Shown in pieces: positions 43,546 through 53,056 of a stretch of 64,000 nucleotides of DNA. Every line of letters begins with the position of its first letter. Within the stretch, counting starts at the first letter, position 1. The notes below the pieces were generated by a model. The model ran no database searches and was not told the origin of the DNA. It saw nothing but the letters and a program-made list of their open reading frames with translations. Source of the DNA: Floridanema aerugineum (GTDB lineage: Bacteria > Cyanobacteriota > Cyanobacteriia > Cyanobacteriales > Aerosakkonemataceae). The stretch spans positions 1-64,000 of the forward strand of contig NZ_JBHFNQ010000219.1 of assembly GCF_041929345.1 (NCBI RefSeq), written 5' to 3'. The position numbers and the translations under genes are program-made.

Positions 43546-43547
43546 TT

Positions 43548-43979
43548 ATGATGTTTGGTAGTACCCAGTCAAATCAGGGCGCGAATAACTGGCGACAACA
43601 GTTAAATGATTTCGTCAAGCAAAATCAGAAAGAATTAGCAGCCCTAGCTTGGGGGTTAATGCAACAAAGGGGAGAAAGTGAAGATACTTTGGGTATCGAT
43701 CTCGAACCATCACCGCATTTTGTATACTGCCCCAGAAATGCGATCGAAGCATTAAATCAAAAGGTCGAAAATCAACTTCAGGAAATTTTGGGCATTTTAG
43801 ATGCACATAATCCGAAGCAAGAAGTTTTGATTATTGGCATTGGTAGTGGTCAAATTAAGTTGGTGCAGTTTGAACCGGAACCTTCACCACCTGATTGTTT
43901 TGCTGAGGTGGCGAAAGATGTGAATACTTTGTTGGAACATTTAGAAGAAAGGATGTGCGAACAAATAGCGATCGAATAA
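43548..43979 (+). CDS. Conserved hypothetical protein
   Basis: 143 residues, soluble. An amphipathic N-terminal segment (WRQQLNDFVKQNQKELAALAWGLMQQRG) precedes a compact domain with HFVYCPRNAIEALN and VLIIGIGSGQIKLVQFEPEPSPP. No catalytic motif. It resembles conserved cyanobacterial proteins of unknown function. Met2 is an alternative start. Confidence 0.7.
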   Translation: MMFGSTQSNQGANNWRQQLNDFVKQNQKELAALAWGLMQQRGESEDTLGIDLEPSPHFVYCPRNAIEALNQKVENQLQEILGILDAHNPKQEVLIIGIGSGQIKLVQFEPEPSPPDCFAEVAKDVNTLLEHLEERMCEQIAIE

Positions 43980-44042
43980 GCGATCGCACTTAGAAAGAAA
44001 AATTTGATTCATTCCCGCAAAGCTCGGCAATTGTTCAACTTG

Positions 44043-44939
44043 CTAATCATCCGGTTCGGCGATGAAGTTGAAAATATGTTGGGCAGTAAGTTCTGGTTTT
44101 TCTAGGTGGGGTACGTGACCACAATTGGCGATCCAGATTAGTTTGCTATTGGCGATCGCATTCTTAAATTTTTCCGCGTCAGCAACACCCAAAATTCGGT
44201 CAGATTCTCCCCATAAAATTAAAGTTGGTTGCCCAATATCTTTAAGTTTTTGCCGAAAAGAACCGTAACCTCCGCTTTTAGTAAAAGCAACTAAAGCTTG
44301 TGCCCAACCAGAGGTTTGTAAATGCAATGCGGCACATAATTGAGCATCAACCGAAGCAAAGGTAGGGTTACAATAGGCGTTGATGCTAATGCGTTGACGG
44401 ACTTGAGGATTCCGTAAAAATTCAGTAGCTAAATAACCCAAAGGTGGAAATAAAAATTTACCCATTGCGGGGCCTGCGGTGAAACCTGCACTATCAATTA
44501 AGATTAAATTTTTAACTGCTTCGGGATAAGTAAGAGTAAAGTCAATTGCTGCTGCACCTCCCATAGAAGCGCCGACTAAAATTACTGGTTGTTTGATTAA
44601 AGTTTTCCAGGAATAGTAGAGATGTGTGGCGATCGCACTAGGACTAAAGCTAAGTAATGGGTTTCTTTCTGTAAAGCCAAAACCCAAGAGATCGATCGCC
44701 CAAGTTTCCTGTTTTTCGGCAAGAATGGGTAGCAGGCGGCGGAATTCAAATACTGAACTATCGAACCCATGAAGTAATAAAATTGGGGTTCCATTTGTAC
44801 CCAATTTGACATAACTTGTGCCAATTGGTTGTTCGCTCAAGGGAGTGAAAATTGGTTGATATTGGATATTTTGTGCCAGAGCAATCGAGGTAGATTCTGT
44901 TAATTGCTCGACGGAATTGGGAAGAAAAGAAGGCCACAT
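44043..44939 (-). CDS. Alpha/beta-hydrolase fold protein
   Basis: 298 residues from ATG 44939. Oxyanion region LLLHGFDSS, nucleophile elbow VGASMGGAAA (Ser), acidic residue in ILWGESDRIL and catalytic His in ANCGHVPHLEKP complete the triad. Substrate unknown. An upstream in-frame GTG (44993) would add 18 residues that include a HIP1 site and no conserved features, so the ATG is preferred. Confidence 0.8.
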   Translation of the reverse strand: MWPSFLPNSVEQLTESTSIALAQNIQYQPIFTPLSEQPIGTSYVKLGTNGTPILLLHGFDSSVFEFRRLLPILAEKQETWAIDLLGFGFTERNPLLSFSPSAIATHLYYSWKTLIKQPVILVGASMGGAAAIDFTLTYPEAVKNLILIDSAGFTAGPAMGKFLFPPLGYLATEFLRNPQVRQRISINAYCNPTFASVDAQLCAALHLQTSGWAQALVAFTKSGGYGSFRQKLKDIGQPTLILWGESDRILGVADAEKFKNAIANSKLIWIANCGHVPHLEKPELTAQHIFNFIAEPDD

Positions 44940-45055
44940 GGAGTTTAGTATAACTGATATGCGATCGCCCGAGATAATAAAGATTGCTGACACTCAGGAG
45001 CAATTTAAGCCAAACTAGAGTCTATCTTGTAAATAGATTAGAAGAAGATTCGAGC

Positions 45056-45853
45056 ATGAATATGAAATTAGCTCTGACTGGGAAGACTTTGCTGGTGAGT
45101 CTGGGTTTAGGATTAGCGATCGCTCCCTACTTAATAACAGAAGTTAAGGGGCAAAATCAACAAGTAACTAGAGTCAAAAATTTAACCTGGGAAGTAAGTC
45201 AGAGTTACCAGCCACCAGACAGAAGCGCACCTTCTGCCACTGCGGGAGGCGCTTCGCGAGGAGGTTGTATAGAAAGTGCAGGAGTTCTCACTTCCTTAAT
45301 GCCGCAAAATAACTTAGGATTAACCCTAACAGGGTATCCGACATTCTTTTGGTATGTTCCCAAATCTAAAGCGGAAGCATTGGAATTTAAGCTGCTAGAC
45401 GGGGAAAATGGTCAGGTAATTTACAAAAAAACTCTTGCTGTTCCGTCTAATTCAGGTATTGTCAGTTTTAGATTACCCAACAATGAATTATCCGCACCTT
45501 TAGAGGTGGGTAAAATGTATCATTGGTTCCTCACAATGATCTGTCCACCTAACCCAAACCAAGAACTTCCAGACAAAAGTGGAAATGTTATCGTAGACGG
45601 ATGGGTGGAGCGAATCCAATTGAACCCTAATTTAGTGAATAAACTAGAAAAGGCGGCACCAAGCGATCGTCCAGCCTTGTATGCAGCCGCAGGTATTTGG
45701 CACGAAAGTTTAACAACTTTAGTTGACTTACTTCGCCAGAAACCGGATGACCGAAATTTAAAAAATCAGTGGAAGAAACTTCTAGATTCTGTCGGATTAA
45801 ATGTATTAGTAGAAAAGCCAATGCTTGATTGCTGTACATCCAAACCCAACTAA
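45056..45853 (+). CDS. DUF928 secreted protein
   Basis: 265 residues with a signal peptide (cleavage near VKG-Q). The DUF928 domain is recognised by RGGC near residue 65, LTLTGYPTFFWYVP, and YHWFLTMICPPNP. DUF928 genes often sit next to CHASE2-domain signalling genes in cyanobacteria, as here (31 bp upstream of 45885), which suggests an extracytoplasmic partner for that sensor. The ATG at 45056 is the first codon of the signal peptide. Confidence 0.85.
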   Translation: MNMKLALTGKTLLVSLGLGLAIAPYLITEVKGQNQQVTRVKNLTWEVSQSYQPPDRSAPSATAGGASRGGCIESAGVLTSLMPQNNLGLTLTGYPTFFWYVPKSKAEALEFKLLDGENGQVIYKKTLAVPSNSGIVSFRLPNNELSAPLEVGKMYHWFLTMICPPNPNQELPDKSGNVIVDGWVERIQLNPNLVNKLEKAAPSDRPALYAAAGIWHESLTTLVDLLRQKPDDRNLKNQWKKLLDSVGLNVLVEKPMLDCCTSKPN

Positions 45854-45884
45854 GATTTAGTGATTACCAATTGGTATATTTAAT

Positions 45885-48149
45885 ATGCTTTCTAAGCTTA
45901 AACTAAAACAGCTAATTTGGGAATGGCGTGGAGTATTAATTACTGTACCAAGCGTCACTCTATTAGCAATTGCTTTACGTTTCGCGGGATTGTTTCAGTT
46001 TTTGGAATTTTCTGCATACGATCAAATGTTTCAGTTGCGTCCCAAAGAAGCTAGGGATTCTAGAATTGTGATTGTAGGAATAAATGAATCAGACATCCAA
46101 GAATTAAAACAATGGCCGATAAAAGACAAGATTCTAGTAGACTTGTTGCAGAAAATTAAACAACAAAGACCTAGAGCCATAGGTTTAGATATTTATCGGG
46201 ATTTACCTGTAGGAAGTGAAGCCGAGCATCAAAAATTATTACAGTTATATAGGACTACGCCTAATTTAATAGGCATTAAAAAAGTCGTAGGCGGTGCAGG
46301 AGGCCCAGCAGTAAATCCGCCGCCAATTTTAGAAAAAAAAAGACAGATTAGTGCTAACGACTTACCTTTAGATACAGATGGGAAAATCCGGCGACAGTTC
46401 TTATATCTTGGTAAAGTAGAAAGCTTGGGCTTGAAATTAGCTTTAATGTATTTGAAAAAAGAGGGTATAGTTGCCAAAGGAGCGAAAAATAATTATTTGC
46501 GATTGGGAAAGGTAGTATTTGTTCCTTTTGAAGCTAATGATGGCGGTTATGTTCGTACTGATGCAGCTGGATATCAGGTAATATTAAACTTTCGTGGGGC
46601 GGGGAATTTTCAAATTGTTTCGCTGATAGATGTGTTAAAAAATCGCATTTCTAGCGATTTAATGCGCGGACGCATTGTCTTAATTGGTTCAACAGCAGCC
46701 AGCTTAAACGATCTATTATATACGCCTTATAGTAGCAATTTTGTCGGCATTCCCCAAAGAACTTCCGGGGTAGAAATTCATGCTCATTTAACTAGCATGA
46801 TTTTAAGTGCGGTTATCGATGGTCGTCCGTTAATTAAAACTTTGCCAGAATGGTTAGAGTGGTTGTGGATATTATTTGGTGCTACCATAGGCGCAGTTTT
46901 AACTTGGCAGTGGCGATATCGAGGTGGTGTAGGCAAGTTTTCTGTAAAAAGAACCGCTAGTATATTGTCAGTAATAGGCGGTTTTTTCTTAATAGGTTAT
47001 CTAGCTTTTTTAGAAGGTTGGTGGATTCCAGTAATTCCGCCAGTAGTTGCTTTTGTTGGCTCAGCAAGCGTGATTATTAGCTATATTGCCCGTACTGCTG
47101 GAGAAATTCGGAAAACGTTTAGTCTTTATCTTACAGATGAAGTAGTAGCTAATTTGCTGGAATCACCAGATGGATTTAAACTTGGTGGAGAACGCCGAAA
47201 AGTGACAATTTTAATGTCAGATTTGCGCGGTTTTTCCTCAGTTTCCGAAGAGTTAGCGCCAGAAACAGTTGTTTCCATGTTAAATATTTATTTGGGGGAA
47301 ATGGCAGATCAAATTGTCAAGTATCAGGGAACGATCGATGAATTTATTGGAGATGCAATATTGGTGCTTTTTGGTGCGCCAACGCAAAGAGAAGATGATG
47401 CAGAAAGAGCGATCGCTTGTGCCCTAGCCATGCAATTAGCAATGGACAGTGTAAACAAGAAAAATGAGCGTTTAGGATTACCAAAAATCGAAATGGGAAT
47501 TGGCATTAGTACTGGTGAAGTAGTAGTAGGAAATATTGGTTCCACAAAACGAGCCAAATACGGCGTAGTCGGACATCATGTAAACTTAGCCGCGAGGATT
47601 GAATCCTACACAGTAGGTGGGCAAATTTTAATTTCCGAATCAACCCTCAAAGATGCAGGAGAAATCGTCAAAATAGATGCAGAGATGAAGGTACAACCCA
47701 AAGGATTTAACGAACCAATTTCCATTTATGATGTAGATGGAATCGATGGAAAATACAACCTGCATCTGCGGAAAGAAGAAAATATTCTCCTGCCATTAAA
47801 AGAGGAAATTTTGTTACAATACACAATTTTAGAAGGAAAGCATATAAATGACGAAATGTACGAAGCAAGTCTGGTCAAACTATCAACCAAAGGTAGAGAA
47901 ATAAAAGGTGCAGAAATCAAAACAGAACATAACTTAGAGATATTTAAAAATATTAAGTTAAACTTATTGATTAACTATGAAAAGAAATCGCTGAGTGGAG
48001 ATATCTACGCCAAAGTATTAAAGAAATCCCAAGATGAAGAAAACATTTATTATCTAGGCTTGACAACCGTAGCATCAGATGCGGGAGAAATACTGAAGGA
48101 GATATTTAACGATAGCGAAGTGCAGATAGAAAATAATGTGGTTAAATAA
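45885..48149 (+). CDS. CHASE2-domain adenylate cyclase
   Basis: 754 residues: a membrane segment (about 18-36), an extracytoplasmic CHASE2 domain (about 37-325, with RIVIVGINESDI and GRIVLIGSTAASLNDL), three membrane segments (about 330-410), then a class III cyclase domain with both metal Asp (D446 in SDLRGFS, D490 in IGDAILVLF), and Asn567/Arg571 in VNLAARIE. A C-terminal tail of ~125 residues with alternating charge and beta pattern follows, possibly PilZ-like. It should make cAMP in response to an external signal. Likely operon with the DUF928 gene. Confidence 0.9.
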   Translation: MLSKLKLKQLIWEWRGVLITVPSVTLLAIALRFAGLFQFLEFSAYDQMFQLRPKEARDSRIVIVGINESDIQELKQWPIKDKILVDLLQKIKQQRPRAIGLDIYRDLPVGSEAEHQKLLQLYRTTPNLIGIKKVVGGAGGPAVNPPPILEKKRQISANDLPLDTDGKIRRQFLYLGKVESLGLKLALMYLKKEGIVAKGAKNNYLRLGKVVFVPFEANDGGYVRTDAAGYQVILNFRGAGNFQIVSLIDVLKNRISSDLMRGRIVLIGSTAASLNDLLYTPYSSNFVGIPQRTSGVEIHAHLTSMILSAVIDGRPLIKTLPEWLEWLWILFGATIGAVLTWQWRYRGGVGKFSVKRTASILSVIGGFFLIGYLAFLEGWWIPVIPPVVAFVGSASVIISYIARTAGEIRKTFSLYLTDEVVANLLESPDGFKLGGERRKVTILMSDLRGFSSVSEELAPETVVSMLNIYLGEMADQIVKYQGTIDEFIGDAILVLFGAPTQREDDAERAIACALAMQLAMDSVNKKNERLGLPKIEMGIGISTGEVVVGNIGSTKRAKYGVVGHHVNLAARIESYTVGGQILISESTLKDAGEIVKIDAEMKVQPKGFNEPISIYDVDGIDGKYNLHLRKEENILLPLKEEILLQYTILEGKHINDEMYEASLVKLSTKGREIKGAEIKTEHNLEIFKNIKLNLLINYEKKSLSGDIYAKVLKKSQDEENIYYLGLTTVASDAGEILKEIFNDSEVQIENNVVK

Positions 48150-48204
48150 GGAATTGGCAGAAACCCAAGTGTATAAGTAAAATCAGGAGGTTTTTGGGAA
48201 TTGT

Positions 48205-48306
48205 ATGCAAACGCCATCAAAGCAAATTAGATTAAGTGTTGCCTTGGTGACTAAAAATAGAGCAGAGAGTTTAGAACGTTGTTTGCAAAATTGGCCTATT
48301 GCCTAA
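48205..48306 (+). pseudogene. GT2 glycosyltransferase N-terminal remnant
   Basis: A 33-codon frame, starting behind an AGGAGG, encodes RLSVALVTKNRAESLERCLQ and then breaks off at a stop. It matches the beginning of the intact GT2 gene at 52080 (RLSVALVTRNRPESLERCLK). The rest of the gene is missing. Confidence 0.75.
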
Positions 48307-48332
48307 TAAGTTCTTCTTGTGGTAAATAAATA

Positions 48333-49538
48333 ATGTTTAGCAGTAGCAATGATAATTTATTAAATTATAAAGAATCACCAGTGGACGAGAGAGAAAAAAA
48401 ACCATTAGTATCAGTGGTTATGCCTTGTCTTAATGAAGAAGAGGCTATAGGTATCTGCATTCAGAAAATTCAGGAAACCTTTGCCAATGCCAACATTAAC
48501 GGAGAAATAGTTGTCTGCGACAATGGCTCAACTGATAGCTCAGTAGAAATTGCAGAAAGTATGGGTGTTCGCGTAGTACATCAATCGCTACGCGGCTACG
48601 GTAATGCTTACTTGAAAGGCTTTGCCCATGCTAGAGGTAGTTACCTAATTATGGGTGATGCAGATGATACTTACGATTTTCGTTTAATTCCACAATTCTT
48701 AGAAAAATTAATCAACGAAGGCTATGATTTTGTGACTGGTAGCCGATACATCGAAGGCTTTGAAGATAAATCAATGCCTTTGCTCCATCGCTTTATCGGT
48801 AATCCAGCACTAACAGCTATTTTAAATACTTTGTTTGGAACGAAATATACAGATGTATATTGTGGATTTAGGGGGTTTAGTCGGAAAGCTTACGATTTAA
48901 TTCAACCCGTAAGTCCGGGCATGGAATTTAACTTAGAATTAGTAATTAATGCTGGTTTAGCTGAACTAAAAATAGCCGAAGTTCCAATTAAACTACATAA
49001 TCGCAAGGGGCAGTCCAAACTACGCACATTTCGAGATGGATGGCGCAGTTTAAGGATGATGTTGCTTTATTGTCCAAACAAGGTGTTTTTGTTGCCTGGT
49101 TTTGTTCTTTTGGGGATAGGCATATTAATTCATATAGTTACATTGCTAGCACTAGTTAAATACGAAGGCAGACCTCTTGGTAATTCCACAGGAATATTTG
49201 CAACAATATTTAGTGTAGTTGGTTTTAATATATTGAGTTTAGGTTTGCACGTAAAAACCTATTCTTGGAGCCGGAGATTTGATAAATCAAACAAAACAAT
49301 TCAAAAGTTTTATAGATTTTTCAAACTAGAAATTGGTATTTTGTTGGGTACGGGTATGATATTAATAGGAGGAACTATATTAATATTATTAGTAATTGAA
49401 TGGATTAAGTCAAATTTGTTACCTTTGCCAAATCCAGAATGGGCATCTTTTGGTGCAACTTTAGTAATTATAGGGTTTGGCACGGTTTTCTCTTCTCTTT
49501 TTATTTCAGCGATGTCAGTAAAAACACCAGAAATATAA
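48333..49538 (+). CDS. GT2 glycosyltransferase (polyprenyl-phosphate type) with C-terminal membrane segments
   Basis: 401 residues. GT-A domain 25-260 with SVVMPCLNEEEAIG, ADDTYDF (nucleotide-metal Asp) and a YIEG...GFR acceptor region, as in dolichyl-phosphate-mannose synthase-like enzymes. The C-terminal 150 residues hold about four membrane segments. It probably loads a sugar onto undecaprenyl phosphate. First intact gene of a ~15-kb co-directional glycan locus. Confidence 0.88.
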   Translation: MFSSSNDNLLNYKESPVDEREKKPLVSVVMPCLNEEEAIGICIQKIQETFANANINGEIVVCDNGSTDSSVEIAESMGVRVVHQSLRGYGNAYLKGFAHARGSYLIMGDADDTYDFRLIPQFLEKLINEGYDFVTGSRYIEGFEDKSMPLLHRFIGNPALTAILNTLFGTKYTDVYCGFRGFSRKAYDLIQPVSPGMEFNLELVINAGLAELKIAEVPIKLHNRKGQSKLRTFRDGWRSLRMMLLYCPNKVFLLPGFVLLGIGILIHIVTLLALVKYEGRPLGNSTGIFATIFSVVGFNILSLGLHVKTYSWSRRFDKSNKTIQKFYRFFKLEIGILLGTGMILIGGTILILLVIEWIKSNLLPLPNPEWASFGATLVIIGFGTVFSSLFISAMSVKTPEI

Positions 49539-49561
49539 CATTTACTTTAAATCGAGGTAAA

Positions 49562-50236
49562 ATGACTAAAATTAAGAATGATTCTAGCCCGTATATTCAA
49601 CCTAACATTGGTGGATTTGTTAGTAAAGTATCTTGGTATGCCCGGAAAAAAATGTTTGCTTCCTTGATGCGAATAACACAACCTACAAACAAAACTAGAG
49701 TTTTGGATGTAGGAGTTACTTCTGATAGACGGGAAGACTCAAATTTTTTTGAAAAGTTATATCCTTATTCTGATAAAATAACTGCTGTTGGTCTAGAAGA
49801 TGCCTCTTTTCTAGAACAAGATTATCCAGGTTTAAAATATATTAAAGCTGATGGTCTAAGCCTACCATTTCCCGACAAAAGTTTTGATTTGGTAGTAAGT
49901 TTTGCTGTAATTGAGCATATAGGGAGTCGTGCTAGGCAAGAAGCTTTTGTTCAAGAACTATGTCGTGTTGGTCGCACCTGTTGTATCACCACTCCAAATC
50001 GCTGGTATCCTATAGAATTTCATACAGTATTACCGCTTGTTCACTGGCTTCCCCCCTCTTGGTTTCGCACTGTTCTTAAATGGCTTGGCAAAGAGTTTTA
50101 TGCTAAAGAAGAAAATTTAAATTTGTTGTCTGAAAAAGAACTTTTATCTATGATTCCAAATAAAGCGAAGGTTTATACCAGGCATTTCAAGCTGCTGGGA
50201 TTTGTATCTAATTTATTTTTTTACATTCAAAATTAA
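49562..50236 (+). CDS. SAM-dependent methyltransferase
   Basis: 224 residues. Motif I TRVLDVGVTSDRRED is degenerate (the second and third Gly are replaced). It is followed by FPDKSFDLVVSFAVIEHIGSR, typical of type-11 methyltransferases. The ATG at 49562 is 23 bp after the GT2 stop. An upstream in-frame start would read into the GT2 gene. Probable sugar methylation. Confidence 0.75.
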   Translation: MTKIKNDSSPYIQPNIGGFVSKVSWYARKKMFASLMRITQPTNKTRVLDVGVTSDRREDSNFFEKLYPYSDKITAVGLEDASFLEQDYPGLKYIKADGLSLPFPDKSFDLVVSFAVIEHIGSRARQEAFVQELCRVGRTCCITTPNRWYPIEFHTVLPLVHWLPPSWFRTVLKWLGKEFYAKEENLNLLSEKELLSMIPNKAKVYTRHFKLLGFVSNLFFYIQN

Positions 50237-50240
50237 AATT

Positions 50241-52019
50241 ATGATGAAGTTTTCAACATATAGCGATCGCCGATCTGTACCCTACTTAATAGTTTTATTC
50301 TTGGTGACATTACTTTTCACCCTCAGTTTAATCCATCCTTTCCGAATAGATGCAGATGCAGCATTTCAAATTAAATCTGTCCAACAGTGGTTGAGAGGAG
50401 AATCTACTTTACTCAATGCACTGGTTTTACCTAGTCCTAATGATTTATCAAAGGACGTGCAAGCTTGGACAGTTTGGTGGCCTCCTGGTGTGCCATTTTT
50501 TTTCTTACCCTTAATAGCAATAGGTTTACCTTTAGGAATTGCTGCTAAATTAACAACATACTTATTGTTTTTATTAGGCTGTATAGGCTGGTTGAAATTA
50601 GCAGATGTAATCAAAGCTAATTTTCAGACGAAATTAGTAATTTCTTTGATATTACCTATATATTCTATTACGATCGCCAATCTAACAGAGCTAATTGGAG
50701 ATGTCCTCCCTTTTGCGATTATGCCCTGGCTATTTGTTTATGCACTGTACATTAGCTCCTGCTTTCAGTCAAACCAATTCAGCTACAGACATATTCTAAT
50801 TAATTCAAGTATAATCGGCATACTTCTAGGTTCAGTTTACTGGTTAAAATATTCTGCTTTTACAGTCTCTTTAGGAGTTTTACTATATCTTAATATCTGT
50901 TTTTTATTTTTCAGTTCTCAATATACATTAAAAAAGCGATTACTTTTAGTAGGAGTATGTACGGCTTGCTTATTACTACCTTTTTTTAGTCTTACTCTTC
51001 TAAATCTGCTTCTTAGTAACTCAAACATTGCAGTTTCTCAGTATAACAATTTCGGTTTTGGCTCACCTGCAACAAAAGGATTTGGGTTGCTATGCTCATT
51101 TTTAGGTTCGATCGGGCTAGCTCTTTTTCAGGCTTATGGCGGACTAATGCACCTGATTTACTTTAGCGATCGAGTCATCCCTTTCTTTGCATCTTGGGGG
51201 CCAGGAGAAAGAGAAATTCCCTTAGCGATCGCAGGTATTCCCGGAACAGTAGTTGTTATCTGGTTACTTTTGTACTCCCGTAAGCTTTACGACAAAAGTG
51301 TATTCATTCTATGCTGTTGTGTTACTTTTGTTCCCTTTTTACTACTAGGCTACTTAACAGGTAAAGTGGGATTTAACTTTATCGTTCATAATATCCGATA
51401 TGTGTCAGCGTTCTTTATATTTACTCAAATACTTTTAGTAAGTGCTTATATACATTATTTCAAAAATAATCATAAACGAGCAGCTAAATTTTTGGCAGTT
51501 ATTATATTAATACTTTTTTTCATTTTTCCTAATCTTTTCACAGTTGGTAATTTTGCTAGAAACGGAGTTTTTGAAAGAATAGGAGAGCATTACATTACAA
51601 CAGCAAATAAACTTTATGTTCCGGTTTTATCTAAAGTTAATGTTAAATCAGTAGTAGAGCAGATTAACTCTGTGGTCAAGTCACCTCAAGATATTGTGGT
51701 CTTAGCTTTGGATGAGCCTGCACCTTTCGGAGCCTGGTTAGAAATGAAGCAGCGAACGCTTCCGCTAGTTGATGCGTGGGGGCCTCTAGTTCAAACTCAT
51801 GGTACAGAGGGAGCTAACCTCAGAGGAGCATCAAAATTTACAAGCTCAAAAGATTTGAGATTGATTTTGGTGATTTCTAAATCTTTTGAAAGTGATAGTA
51901 AAATGGTATTGCAAATAAAGCAGAGGTTTCCCCAAGCTACTAAGTGGATTAAAGTGAAAACTCCTAAAGATGAGGAAGTCGCAGTTGATATTTTATATTC
52001 GGATCTGAAGGGTTTGTAA
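50241..52019 (+). CDS. Multi-pass membrane protein, possible GT-C glycosyltransferase
   Basis: 592 residues with about 10-12 hydrophobic segments. Residues RIDADAAFQIKSVQQWLRG after the first membrane segment resemble the first periplasmic loop of GT-C enzymes, which carries a catalytic Asp. A soluble C-terminal domain follows the last segment. It starts 4 bp after the methyltransferase stop. It would use a lipid-linked sugar made by the neighbouring GT2 (inference). Confidence 0.6.
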   Translation: MMKFSTYSDRRSVPYLIVLFLVTLLFTLSLIHPFRIDADAAFQIKSVQQWLRGESTLLNALVLPSPNDLSKDVQAWTVWWPPGVPFFFLPLIAIGLPLGIAAKLTTYLLFLLGCIGWLKLADVIKANFQTKLVISLILPIYSITIANLTELIGDVLPFAIMPWLFVYALYISSCFQSNQFSYRHILINSSIIGILLGSVYWLKYSAFTVSLGVLLYLNICFLFFSSQYTLKKRLLLVGVCTACLLLPFFSLTLLNLLLSNSNIAVSQYNNFGFGSPATKGFGLLCSFLGSIGLALFQAYGGLMHLIYFSDRVIPFFASWGPGEREIPLAIAGIPGTVVVIWLLLYSRKLYDKSVFILCCCVTFVPFLLLGYLTGKVGFNFIVHNIRYVSAFFIFTQILLVSAYIHYFKNNHKRAAKFLAVIILILFFIFPNLFTVGNFARNGVFERIGEHYITTANKLYVPVLSKVNVKSVVEQINSVVKSPQDIVVLALDEPAPFGAWLEMKQRTLPLVDAWGPLVQTHGTEGANLRGASKFTSSKDLRLILVISKSFESDSKMVLQIKQRFPQATKWIKVKTPKDEEVAVDILYSDLKGL

Positions 52020-52079
52020 GCTAATAAAATTATTAGGTGTGGACGAATATTCAGTTGAATTCAAAGTCTAGGATGCTCA

Positions 52080-53039
52080 ATGATGAATTTTTATAACCAA
52101 GGAAAACCAGAATATTTGACACAGCATAAGCAAACGGATTCTTCGCAAGTTCGCCTTAGTGTTGCCTTAGTGACTAGGAATAGACCAGAGAGTTTAGAAC
52201 GCTGTTTGAAAAGTTGGCGCTCTCAAACTGTCGCCCCATTTGAAATAGTAGTATCAGATGATTCCGATGAAAACTATGCACCAAAAATAGAAGACTTAGC
52301 TAAACAATTTAACTGTGTTTATACTAAAGGGCCACGCCGGGGACTATATGCAAATCGCAATCATGCTAGTTTAAATTGTCGAGGTACACATATTCTGTCA
52401 GGCGATGACGATCATACACACCCCCAAGATTATGTTGAGAGGATTTTAGAGGTTGTGGAAAGCGATCGTCAAAGAGTTTGGATTTTTCCAGAACGCAATT
52501 ACAACGAGCCTAACGCTCCTTTGCTTTGTCCTCCTGAGTTGCATCGAAGTGGCTGTGGCTGCACTCCCAAAGATCCATCAGATTGTGCGGCTATAGCCGA
52601 TGGTTCTTCTGTGTATCCTCGACAAATATTTGACCAAGGTTTGCGCTACGACGAAACTTACACTTTTGGGCCTTTGTGGTATCTTTGGGGTAAAGTTCTC
52701 CGTAAATATGGCTGGAAGATTTCTTATTCGGATGCGACATTTATTTGGCATTATGCGCTATCAGAAAATAGATTCTCTAATGTCAAGCAACTCCAAAATC
52801 TCTTGGAGTCTACTATGTATGTTCTATTCGTCAATGCTTTATGGATTGAGCCTTCACTTCAAAATATAATGTGGTCAATTCTTTATTTGTCACGACGCTC
52901 AATTTGTCAAGATACAATGCTAGGATACACAGTTAAAACTCGTCTGGGAATCAAATCTGTGTTGAACTTGCTGATCCAAACGTGGCAGTTTCCCAATAAA
53001 TTAGATTCATATCAAAGCAAAGATTTTAATAAAAATTAA
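52080..53039 (+). CDS. GT2 family glycosyltransferase
   Basis: 319 residues. GT-A fold with RLSVALVTRNRPESLERCL, SDDSDENYAP and the metal-binding region LSGDDDHTHP. The C-terminal half has VYPRQIFDQGLRYDETYTFGP and hydrophobic helices. It is the intact relative of the fragment at 48205-48306. Donor and acceptor sugars are unknown. Confidence 0.85.
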   Translation: MMNFYNQGKPEYLTQHKQTDSSQVRLSVALVTRNRPESLERCLKSWRSQTVAPFEIVVSDDSDENYAPKIEDLAKQFNCVYTKGPRRGLYANRNHASLNCRGTHILSGDDDHTHPQDYVERILEVVESDRQRVWIFPERNYNEPNAPLLCPPELHRSGCGCTPKDPSDCAAIADGSSVYPRQIFDQGLRYDETYTFGPLWYLWGKVLRKYGWKISYSDATFIWHYALSENRFSNVKQLQNLLESTMYVLFVNALWIEPSLQNIMWSILYLSRRSICQDTMLGYTVKTRLGIKSVLNLLIQTWQFPNKLDSYQSKDFNKN

Positions 53040-53056
53040 TCAAAAAGTAAAAATAG

